Under the pieces are notes generated by a model that ran no database searches, had not been told where the DNA came from, and saw only the letters and a program-made list of their open reading frames with translations. Positions 6,712 to 14,383 of a stretch of 14,383 bases of DNA are shown here, one piece after another. The first letter of the stretch is position 1, and the number at the start of each line of letters is the position of its first letter. Made by a program: the position numbers and the translations under genes. The DNA is from Pseudomonadota bacterium (lineage in GTDB: Bacteria > Pseudomonadota > Gammaproteobacteria > Burkholderiales > Burkholderiaceae_B): the NCBI GenBank assembly GCA_023427085.1, contig JAEZBO010000067.1, positions 1 to 14,383 on the forward strand, written 5' to 3'.

Positions 6712-7692
6712 TCAATCCGCCAGCAGCCTGGCGTACGCGGCCAGGTCGACGTTGCCGCCGCTGATCAGCACACCGACGCGCTTGCCCTGCACCGGCAGCA
6801 CCTTCTGCAGCACCGCGGTCGCCGCCAGCGTGCCGGTCGGTTCGACCACCATCTTCATGCGCTCGGCGAAGAAACGCAGCGACTCGATCAGTTGTTCGTC
6901 GCTGACGGTGACGATGTCGGCGACGTCGCGCTGGATGATCGGAAAGGTCAGCTCGCCCAGATGCGTCGTCAAGGCGCCATCGGCGATCGACTTGGGCGTG
7001 GCGATCCTGACGACCTGGCCCTGGCGCAACGATCGCTGGCCGTCGTTGCCGGCCTCGGGCTCGACGCCGATCACCACGCAGTCCGGGCTCATGGCCTTGG
7101 CCGCCAGCGCGCAGCCCGACAGCAGGCCGCCGCCGCCCAGGCAGACGAACAGGTAGTCGAGCGGGCCGGCCTGCTCGAACAGTTCGAGCGCGGCGGTGCC
7201 CTGCCCCGCGATGACGTCGGCGTGGTCATACGGCGGAATCAGCGCCGCGCCGCTGTCGGCCTGGATGCGCTGCGCGACGGCCTCGCGGTCGTCGCGGTAA
7301 CGGTCGTAGATCACCACCTTGCCGCCGTAGCCTTCGGTGGCGGCGCGCTTGGCGGCGGGCGCGTCATGCGGCATCACGATGGTGGCCGACACGCCCAGCA
7401 GGCGGGCCGCCAGCGCGATCGCCTGGGCGTGGTTGCCGGACGAGAAGGTGACCACGCCGGCCTGCCGCTGCGCCGCATCCAGATTGGCGATCGCGTTGTA
7501 GGCGCCGCGAAACTTGAAGGCCCCCATGCGCTGCAGGTTCTCGCACTTGAAGAACACCTGCGCGCCGGCCAGCGCATCGGCGGTCGCCGAGGTCAGCACC
7601 GGTGTCCGGTGCGCGACGCCATCGAGCACCCGGGCGGCGCGCTGTACGTCGGCGTAGGTCGGCAAGGCAGGAGCAATACGGGCTGAGGACAT
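6712..7692 (-). CDS. PLP-dependent threonine/serine dehydratase (fold type II), serine-racemase-like
   Basis: A cytoplasmic PLP enzyme that deaminates L-threonine or L-serine to the 2-oxo acid; members of this subfamily may also racemise serine or act on threo-3-hydroxyaspartate. The 326-residue protein shows AFKFRGAYN with the PLP lysine at 60, SSGNHAQ at 84-90, the phosphate-binding GGGGLLSG at 186-193, and SGGN at 311-314. Glu211 and Asp217 have the same spacing as the Mg-binding Glu210/Asp216 of human serine racemase. There is no C-terminal ACT-like regulatory domain, so it is not the long isoleucine-feedback-inhibited IlvA form. The start at 7692 gives MSSARIAPALPTYADV, typical for the family, though no clear ribosome site precedes it. 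It is divergent from ruvB and convergent with miaA. Substrate cannot be settled from sequence alone. Confidence 0.9.
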   Translation of the reverse strand: MSSARIAPALPTYADVQRAARVLDGVAHRTPVLTSATADALAGAQVFFKCENLQRMGAFKFRGAYNAIANLDAAQRQAGVVTFSSGNHAQAIALAARLLGVSATIVMPHDAPAAKRAATEGYGGKVVIYDRYRDDREAVAQRIQADSGAALIPPYDHADVIAGQGTAALELFEQAGPLDYLFVCLGGGGLLSGCALAAKAMSPDCVVIGVEPEAGNDGQRSLRQGQVVRIATPKSIADGALTTHLGELTFPIIQRDVADIVTVSDEQLIESLRFFAERMKMVVEPTGTLAATAVLQKVLPVQGKRVGVLISGGNVDLAAYARLLAD

Positions 7693-7724
7693 GGCGGGCG
7701 GCTGTTGGTGTCGATCGAACGAGG

Positions 7725-7730
7725 ATGATA
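7725..7730 (-). promoter_or_regulatory. Possible -10 element of the dehydratase gene
   Basis: Minus-strand TATCAT, five of six matches to TATAAT, lies 33 bases before the dehydratase start in the 120-base divergent region shared with ruvB. No good -35 is seen. Confidence 0.3.
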
Positions 7731-7780
7731 ATCCGGTCCTCGCCGGCCCGCCGCGGCACGCGTTGCAACGGGCGCTGGTG

Positions 7781-7786
7781 TACGAT
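7781..7786 (+). promoter_or_regulatory. Possible -10 element of ruvB
   Basis: TACGAT preceded by TG lies 27 bases before the ruvB ATG. No -35 hexamer is evident at the usual spacing, so support is weak. Confidence 0.25.
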
Positions 7787-7812
7787 GACTGTCCGTTTAT
7801 CCAGTCCTCGCC

Positions 7813-8880
<1,068 letters not shown>

Positions 8881-8905
8881 GGCCGGCCTGCTTGCTGGCG
8901 CGCGC

Positions 8906-8937
8906 CGCCGGTGATCCGGCGCACTTGATCTTTCTTT
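8906..8937 (+). terminator. Probable ruvB terminator
   Basis: A 6-bp stem (CGCCGG at 8906-8911, CCGGCG at 8916-8921) with a TGAT loop lies 25 bases after the ruvB stop. A T-rich run (8930-8937) starts nine bases past the stem, which is looser than a classic intrinsic terminator. Confidence 0.4.
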
Positions 8938-9017
8938 ATCACCAGACAGGCTGACGGCACCGGAACCTTTGCTGCCCTCGGCGATCCATCCGTCACCAAA
9001 ACTTCCGGAGCCTTCCG

Positions 9018-9578
9018 ATGAGCGCTGCAATCTCTCCGTGGCGTGACCACGCTGGCGGCTATGGCCGCATCACCCGCACGCTGCACTGGCTGATGGCCGC
9101 GCTGCTGGCCTGGCAGTTCACCAGCGTCACGCTGCGGGTGCTGGCCGAAGACACCGCCATCGAAGGCTTCTTCTGGTCGACCCATTTCAGCGTCGGTTTC
9201 CTGCTGCTGTTGCTGGCCTGTCTGCGCGGCGCCTGGGGCTTGATCAACCTCGGCCGCCGTCCCGCCAAGGGCGCAGGCCTGCTGGGCCGGTTCGCCGGCG
9301 TGGGCCACCTGCTGCTGTACACGCTGATGATCGTCGTGCCGCTGCTGGCGCTGGGCCGCAGCTATGGCCGCGGCCGTGGTTTCTCGGCCTTCGGCGTGCA
9401 GATCTTCTCGCCCGGCGGCGAGCCGGTGCCGGCGCTGGTCGATGCCGGCAGCGCCTTCCACGGCCTGCTGGGCTGGACGCTGCTGGTGCTGATCGTCGGC
9501 CACATCGTGATGGCCTTCGCGCACCGACCGATCAACGGCCAGCCGGTGTTGCGCCGCATGACCCGCGGCAGCGCCTGA
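9018..9578 (+). CDS. Cytochrome b561 family membrane protein (CybB type)
   Basis: A four-helix inner-membrane di-haem b protein; relatives pass electrons between quinol and partners, and E. coli CybB is a superoxide:quinone oxidoreductase. The 186-residue product has hydrophobic segments at about 22-43, 51-70, 95-112 and 147-168. Histidines fit the haem pattern: His23 (TLHW), His56, and His148/His162 with the same 14-residue spacing as the CybB ligands; His97 lies in the conserved HxxLY element. A GGAG lies about eight bases upstream of the start. It sits alone between ruvB and a convergent gene, so context gives no electron partner. The family assignment is firm; the physiological substrate is unknown. 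Confidence 0.9.
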   Translation: MSAAISPWRDHAGGYGRITRTLHWLMAALLAWQFTSVTLRVLAEDTAIEGFFWSTHFSVGFLLLLLACLRGAWGLINLGRRPAKGAGLLGRFAGVGHLLLYTLMIVVPLLALGRSYGRGRGFSAFGVQIFSPGGEPVPALVDAGSAFHGLLGWTLLVLIVGHIVMAFAHRPINGQPVLRRMTRGSA

Positions 9579-9592
9579 CCGAAAGCAGCCGG

Positions 9593-9612
9593 CGGCAGTG
9601 CCGGCACCGCCG
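9593..9612. terminator. Inverted repeat between convergent genes
   Basis: An imperfect palindrome built around the perfect 10-mer GTGCCGGCAC (9598-9607) fills most of the 37-base gap between the cytochrome b561 and YpfJ stops. It may act as a two-way stop, but no T-run follows on either side. Confidence 0.35.
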
Positions 9613-9615
9613 TGC

Positions 9616-10464
9616 CTAGCCGCCGGCGAACGTGTCGCACTGCTTCATGCGGCCGCTGTCATAGCCCCGCTGAAACCACGACATCCGCTGGGCCGAGCTG
9701 CCGTGCGTGAATGAATCGGGCACGACGCGGCCCTGCTGGCGCCGCTGCAAGGTATCGTCGCCGACCGCGCTGGCCGCGCCCAGCGCCTCTTCGATGTCGC
9801 CAGGCTCGAGCACCTGCCGCGCCGCATCGGCATGGTGCGCCCAGACGCCGGCATAACAGTCGGCCTGCAACTCCAGCCGCACCGACAGGTCGTTGGCCTG
9901 CGCGGCCGGCACCTGGCTGCGCTGCTGGTTGACCCGCCCCAGCGTGCCCATCAGGTTCTGCACGTGGTGGCCGACCTCGTGGGCGATGACATAGGCCTGC
10001 GCAAAATCGCCGGGCGCGCCCAGCCGCTCGCGCATCTCGTCGAAGAACGCCAGGTCGATGTAGACCTTGCGGTCGGCCGGGCAATAGAACGGCCCCATCG
10101 CCGACTGGCCGGTGCCGCAGGCGGTCGGCGTGGCGCCCCGAAACAGCACCAGCGTGGTGTCCTGGTACTGGCCGGTGGTCTGCTCGTTGAAGATGCCGCG
10201 CCAGGTGTCCTCGGTCTCGCCGAGCACCGTGGCGACGAACTGCGCGCGCGCGTCGTCGGCGGGGATCGGCGTGCCGGACTGGCTCTGCGAGCTGGGCGCC
10301 TGCTGCTGCGCCAGGTCGAGCACGACATTGGGGTCGACGCCGAAATACATGGCGACCAGCGCCAGCACGATGGCGCCGATGCCCAGCCGCCCGCCCCCCA
10401 GCCGCGGTCCGCCCGAGCGGCGGTCTTCGACATTCTGGCTCTTGCGCGATCTATCCAGTCTCAT
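9616..10464 (-). CDS. ypfJ: YpfJ-type neutral zinc metallopeptidase, membrane-anchored
   Basis: The 282-residue product has a basic, Gly-rich N-terminus, one membrane segment at about 26-42, and a periplasmic domain with the zincin motif HEVGHH at 162-167 (His162 and His166 as ligands, Glu163 catalytic). A downstream Glu in RLELQADCYAG (about residue 198) is the probable third ligand. The product keeps the family's cysteines (116, 128, 203, 276) and the C-terminal SFTHGSSAQRMSWFQRGYDSG segment. This matches the putative neutral zinc metallopeptidase family that includes E. coli YpfJ, whose substrate is not established. GGAG about nine bases before the start supports it. It lies 54 bases after recQ on the same strand and may share its transcript. 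Confidence 0.92.
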   Translation of the reverse strand: MRLDRSRKSQNVEDRRSGGPRLGGGRLGIGAIVLALVAMYFGVDPNVVLDLAQQQAPSSQSQSGTPIPADDARAQFVATVLGETEDTWRGIFNEQTTGQYQDTTLVLFRGATPTACGTGQSAMGPFYCPADRKVYIDLAFFDEMRERLGAPGDFAQAYVIAHEVGHHVQNLMGTLGRVNQQRSQVPAAQANDLSVRLELQADCYAGVWAHHADAARQVLEPGDIEEALGAASAVGDDTLQRRQQGRVVPDSFTHGSSAQRMSWFQRGYDSGRMKQCDTFAGG

Positions 10465-10485
10465 GGACGTTAGCTCCGTTGGCCC

Positions 10486-10502
10486 GCACCGGCCGACGGT
10501 GC
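10486..10502 (-). terminator. Hairpin between recQ and ypfJ
   Basis: GCACCG at 10486-10491 and CGGTGC at 10497-10502 form a 6-bp stem with a 5-base loop, in the 54-base gap after recQ. Without a T-run it may be a weak attenuator or processing site rather than a full stop. Confidence 0.3.
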
Positions 10503-10518
10503 CCAGGACACAGCGGCA

Positions 10519-12345
10519 CTATACCTCCTGGGCCACCTGCTCGAGGATCTCTTCGCCATAGGCCTCGAGCTTGCGCGCGCCCACGCCGCTGACGTGGCCG
10601 AGGTCTTCGAGCGTCTCGGGCCGCGCCAGCGCGATCTCGCGCAGCGTGGCGTCGTGGAAGATCACGTAGGCCGGCACGCCATGATTGCGCGCGACCTCGC
10701 CACGCCAGCCGCGCAGCGCCTCGAACAGCGCCTGCGCCTCGGGCGGCAGCTCGGGCTGCACCGCCTTGCCGCGGCTGCTGGCCGCGCGGCTGCGCGCGGC
10801 GGACTTCTCGGACTCGCGCCGCAGCATCAGCACCCGCTCGCCCTTGAGCACCGAACGGCTCTCGTCGGTCAGCGCCAGCGTGCCGTAGCCGTCGGTGTCG
10901 ACGGTCAGCAGGCCCAATGCCAGCAGCTGGCGCAGCACGCCGCGCCAGGCCTGCTCGGACAGCTCGGCGCCGACGCCGAACACGCTGAGCGTGTCGTGGC
11001 CGTGCTGCTCGGTGCGTTCGTTGCGCTTGCCGCGCAGGATGTCGATGATGTGGCCGGCGCCATAACGCTGGCCACGCTCCTTCCAGAGCCGGTACACGGT
11101 CGACAGCACCTTCTGCGCGGCCACCGTGCCATCCCAGGTCTGTTGCGGCTCGAGGCAGGTATCGCAGTTGCCGCAAGGGCCGATGCGCTGGCCGAAATAC
11201 GCCAGCAGGCGTTCGCGCCGGCAGGCCACGGTTTCGCACAGGCCCAGCATCGCATCGAGCTGCGCGCCGAGCCGGCGGCGGTACATGTCGTCGCCGGGCG
11301 AGTCGTCGATCATGCGGCGCTGCTGCACCACGTCCTGCAGGCCGTAGGCCAGCCAGGCATTGGCCGGCAGGCCGTCGCGGCCGGCGCGGCCGGTTTCCTG
11401 GTAGTAGCCCTCGACCGACTTGGGCAGGTCGATGTGCGCGACGAAGCGCACGTCGGGTTTGTCGATGCCCATGCCGAACGCGATGGTCGCCACCATCACG
11501 ATGCCCTCTTCGCGCAGGAAACGCGATTGGTTGGCCGCGCGCACCTGCGCCGGCAGGCCGGCGTGATACGGCAGCGCCGAGATGCCCTGCGCCGCCAGGA
11601 AGGCGGCGGTCTCTTCGACCCGCGAACGCGACAGGCAATAGACCACGCCGGCATCGCCCTCGTGCTCGCCGCGGATGAACGCCAGCAACTGCCGCCGCAC
11701 GTCGTTCTTCTCGACGATGCGGTAGCGGATATTGGGGCGATCGAAGCTCGAGACGAAATGGCGGGCCTCGTTGAGCGACAGGCGCTGCGCGATCTCGACC
11801 CGGGTGGTGTCGGTGGCGGTGGCGGTCAGCGCGATGCGCGGCACCTGCGGCCAGCGCTCTTGCAGCATCGACAGGCCGAGGTACTCGGGCCGGAAATCGT
11901 GGCCCCATTGCGATACGCAGTGCGCCTCGTCGATCGCGAACAGCGCGATCCGGCCACGCTCGAGCAGCGCCAGGCAGCGGTCGGTCAACAGGCGTTCGGG
12001 CGCGACATAGAGCAGGTCGAGCTCGCCGTCGACGAAGGCGCGCTCGACCTCGCGGGCGACCTGCCAGTCTTGCGTCGAATTGAGATACGCCGCGCGCACG
12101 CCCAGCTCGGTCAGTGCATCGACCTGGTCCTGCATCAGCGCGATCAGCGGCGAGACCACCACGCCGGTGCCTTCGCGCACCAGCGCCGGGATCTGGTAGC
12201 ACAGCGACTTGCCGCCGCCAGTAGGCATCAGCACCAGCGCATCGCCGCCCTGGATGACCTGCTCGACGATGGCGTCCTGTTCGCCGCGGAAGGATTCGTA
12301 GCCGAAGACTCGCTCCAGGACTTCGAGCGCGCGTGGGTCAGACAT
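10519..12345 (-). CDS. recQ: ATP-dependent DNA helicase RecQ
   Basis: A 3'-5' superfamily 2 helicase that acts in recombination and replication-fork repair. The 608-residue protein has the Q-motif FGYESFRGEQ at 14-23, Walker A MPTGGGKS at 40-47, DEAH at 139-142 running into the aromatic-rich loop AHCVSQWGHDFRPEY, motif VI QETGRAGRDG at 316-325, and the RecQ-C zinc site Cys375, Cys391, Cys394 and Cys397. A winged-helix domain follows, and a single HRDC domain occupies about 530-605. The order and length are those of E. coli-type RecQ. The start at 12345 gives MSDPRALEVLERVFGY, as in relatives, although the ribosome site is poor. fhuF lies 64 bases upstream on the same strand. Confidence 0.97.
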   Translation of the reverse strand: MSDPRALEVLERVFGYESFRGEQDAIVEQVIQGGDALVLMPTGGGKSLCYQIPALVREGTGVVVSPLIALMQDQVDALTELGVRAAYLNSTQDWQVAREVERAFVDGELDLLYVAPERLLTDRCLALLERGRIALFAIDEAHCVSQWGHDFRPEYLGLSMLQERWPQVPRIALTATATDTTRVEIAQRLSLNEARHFVSSFDRPNIRYRIVEKNDVRRQLLAFIRGEHEGDAGVVYCLSRSRVEETAAFLAAQGISALPYHAGLPAQVRAANQSRFLREEGIVMVATIAFGMGIDKPDVRFVAHIDLPKSVEGYYQETGRAGRDGLPANAWLAYGLQDVVQQRRMIDDSPGDDMYRRRLGAQLDAMLGLCETVACRRERLLAYFGQRIGPCGNCDTCLEPQQTWDGTVAAQKVLSTVYRLWKERGQRYGAGHIIDILRGKRNERTEQHGHDTLSVFGVGAELSEQAWRGVLRQLLALGLLTVDTDGYGTLALTDESRSVLKGERVLMLRRESEKSAARSRAASSRGKAVQPELPPEAQALFEALRGWRGEVARNHGVPAYVIFHDATLREIALARPETLEDLGHVSGVGARKLEAYGEEILEQVAQEV

Positions 12346-12374
12346 GGGAAAAGCCGGTTTCGATCATGGGAGGC

Positions 12375-12380
12375 ATTTTA
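12375..12380 (-). promoter_or_regulatory. -10 element TAAAAT, probable recQ promoter
   Basis: Minus-strand TAAAAT (five of six matches to TATAAT) lies 30 bases before the recQ start in the short gap after fhuF. The best -35-like hexamer (TTGGCC, 12402-12407) is 21 bases away, which is too far. recQ probably has its own start even if fhuF transcripts read through. Confidence 0.35.
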
Positions 12381-12409
12381 CGCCGGGGCGCCGATGGGTC
12401 CGGCCAAGC

Positions 12410-13189
12410 TTAAACCCGGCTGCCCCGCTCGGGCGGATACAGCCGCGGACAATTACTGCACAGCGCGGTGTCGGGCAGCAGGTAGGCCAGGCAGCAGATC
12501 CGGCGCACCCGGGTGCCGTCCGGCGCCGGCGGCACCGCGTCGTGCAGGTAGCGCACCGGCCGGTACAGCAGGTTGACCCCGCCACCGGCCAGCACCGGCC
12601 GCGTCAGCAATTCGTCCAAGGCCGTGGCGGCGGCCGCCACCCGGCGCGGGTGACCGTCCAGCTGGCGGTGCACATATTCGACATAGTTGCCGAAATTGTT
12701 CCAGAACACCCGCGGCGATGCGCCCGACAGACCGGCCAGCGTGGCCACCAGCGGCGCGGCGCTGGCCGTCAGGGCCTCGTGCAGCGCCGCCGCATCGACG
12801 GGGCCATCATCGACGGATCCATCATCGACCGCGGTGCAGCGGCGCACGGCCGGCGCCAGCCGCAAGCCACAGTTCTGCTGCCCGGCATCCAGCCGCAGGG
12901 CCAGGATGTCCGGCAAGCTGCGATGCAGCAGCACCGACGCCACCAGCGGCGGCACGGATACCCAGAAATGCCAGCGCGACCACAGCGACGCAAGCGCGCG
13001 CAGATCGCCGTCGGGATGACCCGAGACCCGCGCATAGCGGGCCAGCAGCGGCGCCATGACCGCGGGACGCGCCAGCGCGTCCCAGTCCAGCCAGTCGCCC
13101 TCGGCCGAGGGATCGGTGGTCAGCGCGGCAAGCAGCGGGGCCGCTTGCGCGTCCCGCTGCAGCATGTCGATCAGGGTGGCGGCTTGCAT
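12410..13189 (-). CDS. fhuF: Siderophore-iron reductase of the FhuF family
   Basis: FhuF proteins reduce ferric iron in imported hydroxamate siderophores at the cytoplasmic side, releasing Fe(II). The 259-residue product is close in length to E. coli FhuF (262). It carries the diagnostic C-terminal 2Fe-2S motif CC-x10-C-x2-C at Cys232, Cys233, Cys244 and Cys247, within RRICCLAYLLPDTALCSNCP. The N-terminal part has Trp/Leu-rich segments such as SLWSRWHFWVSVPPLVAS, and FWNNFGNYVEYV near 165-176 is FhuF-like. Residues around 122-131 repeat DGxVD because of a 15-base tandem repeat. No siderophore transporter adjoins it, and no Fur box was seen in its 55-base upstream gap, so regulation may come from farther upstream. 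Upstream ribosome site is weak. Confidence 0.85.
   Translation of the reverse strand: MQAATLIDMLQRDAQAAPLLAALTTDPSAEGDWLDWDALARPAVMAPLLARYARVSGHPDGDLRALASLWSRWHFWVSVPPLVASVLLHRSLPDILALRLDAGQQNCGLRLAPAVRRCTAVDDGSVDDGPVDAAALHEALTASAAPLVATLAGLSGASPRVFWNNFGNYVEYVHRQLDGHPRRVAAAATALDELLTRPVLAGGGVNLLYRPVRYLHDAVPPAPDGTRVRRICCLAYLLPDTALCSNCPRLYPPERGSRV
12794..12830. repeat. 15-bp tandem repeat inside fhuF
   Basis: Units 12794-12808 and 12809-12823 (ATCGACGG, two or three variable bases, CCATC) are followed by a partial third copy starting ATCGACC at 12824. The period is a multiple of three, so slippage would add or drop five residues without breaking the frame. It encodes DGSVD/DGPVD in a probable surface loop. 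Confidence 0.7.
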
Positions 13190-13244
13190 GGCCGCATAGG
13201 ATCGCAGACTTTGCCGATCCGGCTCAAGCCGATGCCGGCGCGGC

Positions 13245-14383
13245 TCAGCGCATCAGCCGGCCTTCGAGGATGTCGACCGGCAAGCTCAGCTGCATCAGCA
13301 TCTGGTAGGCACCGCTGACCGCGTCGCGATTGGCGCCCATGACGAACTTGGTGCGCGGCGTCAGCGCCAGGCTGTGTTGTACGCCCAGCCGCTGTTCGGT
13401 CTGCACGCCATCCGAGCGCAACCCGTTGTAGGTGCCGCTGAAGGTGCCGTAGCTGCCCATCGGCAGCCCGGCGGTGACGATGTTGCGCTGGCTCGGTGCG
13501 CCCAGCGGACCGGCGGTATAGGCCGCCAGGTCGCCGTAGCCTTCGTCGGTGGTGATGCCCTGGTAGCCCAGCCTGACGTAGTCGGTCAGCGCGACGTTGT
13601 AGCCGACCTGGTAGCGCCAGCCGCTGTACTGCTGCAGCTGGCCCTGCGTCGCGCCGGCCTGCACCACGCCGAAGCTGCCCATCGAATAGACGCCGCCCAG
13701 GCCCATGGCGGTCATGTCCGGCGCCTTCTGCAACTGGCTTTCGAGCGTGAGATCGGACGTCACGCCATAACGCAACGAGCCGCCGCCCACCGACGGCCCG
13801 TAGATCAGCCCGCCGGAGCGCGCGGCCGGATCGGACAGATCCAGCCGGCCGACCGTCGACGAATAGCCCAGCGTCCCCTCGGGCAGCACCTGCCCCGGCG
13901 TGCCGGCCCAGCGCGCCAGCTGCACGCCGCTGATCGGTGCGTTGCTGCCCCAGCGCGGCACGTTGGGGCGGACCGTGCCGATGCTGACGGTCGGCCCGCC
14001 GGCCTGCCGGTAGACCCAGCCGTGCTGGGCGTAGCGCAGGCCCGACAGGCCGGCCAGCGGCGAGAAGCGCCGCGCGGTGTATTCGGCCGACGAAACGACC
14101 TCGACCGGCTCGGCCAGCGGATCCCAACTGCTCAGGTAGGTCCAGTCGTAGACCGGGTCGAACCCGTCGTCCTGGGCCAGCGGGATCGGGATCCAGCCAT
14201 CCTCGCCGGCCTCGGGCTCGAGGTCGACCGGGGGCGGCAGCGCACGCGTACGGATACGGCTGTCGACCGGCCGCACCGCATACGACTGCGCCGGCGACAG
14301 CCGCGAAATGCCTTGTGGCCCCTCGGACAGCTGCTCGCCGTAGACGTCGGTCGCGAATCGCGGCCCGGCGCTCTGGGCCGTGG
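13245..14383 (-). CDS. Usher-like outer-membrane beta-barrel protein, 5' end outside window
   Basis: The frame stays open to the right window edge, so at least 379 residues are present and the start is not seen (a GTG at 14276 is only one in-frame possibility). An acidic, Pro-rich stretch precedes a region rich in alternating strands. The segment GGGSLRYGVTSDLTLESQ, then GLGGVYSMGSFGVVQAGATQG, GWRYQVGYNVALTDYVRLGY and a final QMLMQLSLPVD, follows the order seen in the barrel of fimbrial chaperone-usher proteins (FimD/PapC). SISGVQLARW- and VLPEG-like elements upstream resemble the ISGVQL and MLPD region before the usher plug. Plug-domain sequence and the C-terminal domains after the LPVD strand appear absent. 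No chaperone or fimbrial subunit gene is in the window. Assignment rests on motif resemblance only. Confidence 0.6.
   Translation of the reverse strand, partial: TAQSAGPRFATDVYGEQLSEGPQGISRLSPAQSYAVRPVDSRIRTRALPPPVDLEPEAGEDGWIPIPLAQDDGFDPVYDWTYLSSWDPLAEPVEVVSSAEYTARRFSPLAGLSGLRYAQHGWVYRQAGGPTVSIGTVRPNVPRWGSNAPISGVQLARWAGTPGQVLPEGTLGYSSTVGRLDLSDPAARSGGLIYGPSVGGGSLRYGVTSDLTLESQLQKAPDMTAMGLGGVYSMGSFGVVQAGATQGQLQQYSGWRYQVGYNVALTDYVRLGYQGITTDEGYGDLAAYTAGPLGAPSQRNIVTAGLPMGSYGTFSGTYNGLRSDGVQTEQRLGVQHSLALTPRTKFVMGANRDAVSGAYQMLMQLSLPVDILEGRLMR

Noticed and set aside
7725..7734. GATAAT-like sequence upstream of the dehydratase as a second Fur box
   Set aside because: Only one half-site is present and the opposite arm does not match, so it was kept only as a possible -10 element.
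10594..12576. Plus-strand open frame of 660 codons opposite recQ
   Set aside because: It is a shadow of recQ: Gln/Arg/Val-rich, without motifs, while recQ shows a full set of helicase motifs.

Overview
This is a gene-dense, strongly GC-rich window. The tsaE-amiC-mutL-miaA order, the MutL type (nuclease-proficient, as in bacteria without MutH) and the compact spacing suggest a betaproteobacterium of the Burkholderiales, probably near Bordetella/Achromobacter. That placement is inference from gene content and order; no database was searched. Most of the window is housekeeping chromosome. No rRNA, tRNA, CRISPR array, insertion sequence or phage module was recognised, and no gene-free stretch exceeds 300 bases.

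Layout. At the left, fumC (minus) is divergent from tsaE (plus). The 149-bp gap between them holds two promoter-like -10 elements and a near-consensus Fur box. On the plus strand follow tsaE (tRNA t6A ATPase), amiC (Tat-exported murein amidase), mutL (mismatch repair) and miaA (tRNA i6A). tsaE and amiC overlap by 43 bases and mutL/miaA by one base. The amiC-mutL gap carries what looks like the last codons of a lost outer-membrane receptor gene. miaA converges on a PLP-dependent threonine/serine dehydratase (minus), which is divergent from ruvB (plus). A cytochrome b561 gene (plus) follows ruvB. It converges on a minus-strand run, listed here in transcription order: a usher-like outer-membrane gene cut by the right window edge, fhuF, recQ and a ypfJ-type zinc peptidase.

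How the genes fit together. Three are DNA repair or recombination genes (mutL, ruvB, recQ) and two act on the tRNA anticodon loop (tsaE at A37 of ANN-decoding tRNAs, miaA at A37 of UNN-decoding tRNAs). A weaker iron theme is visible: a Fur-like site in front of the iron-independent fumarase, a FhuF-type ferric-siderophore reductase, and a possible TonB-receptor relic. No new multi-gene defence or mobile system was found. The points most worth a second look are the Fur box at fumC, the AT-rich island inside tsaE, the receptor relic after amiC, and the apparently short usher-like barrel protein at the right edge.
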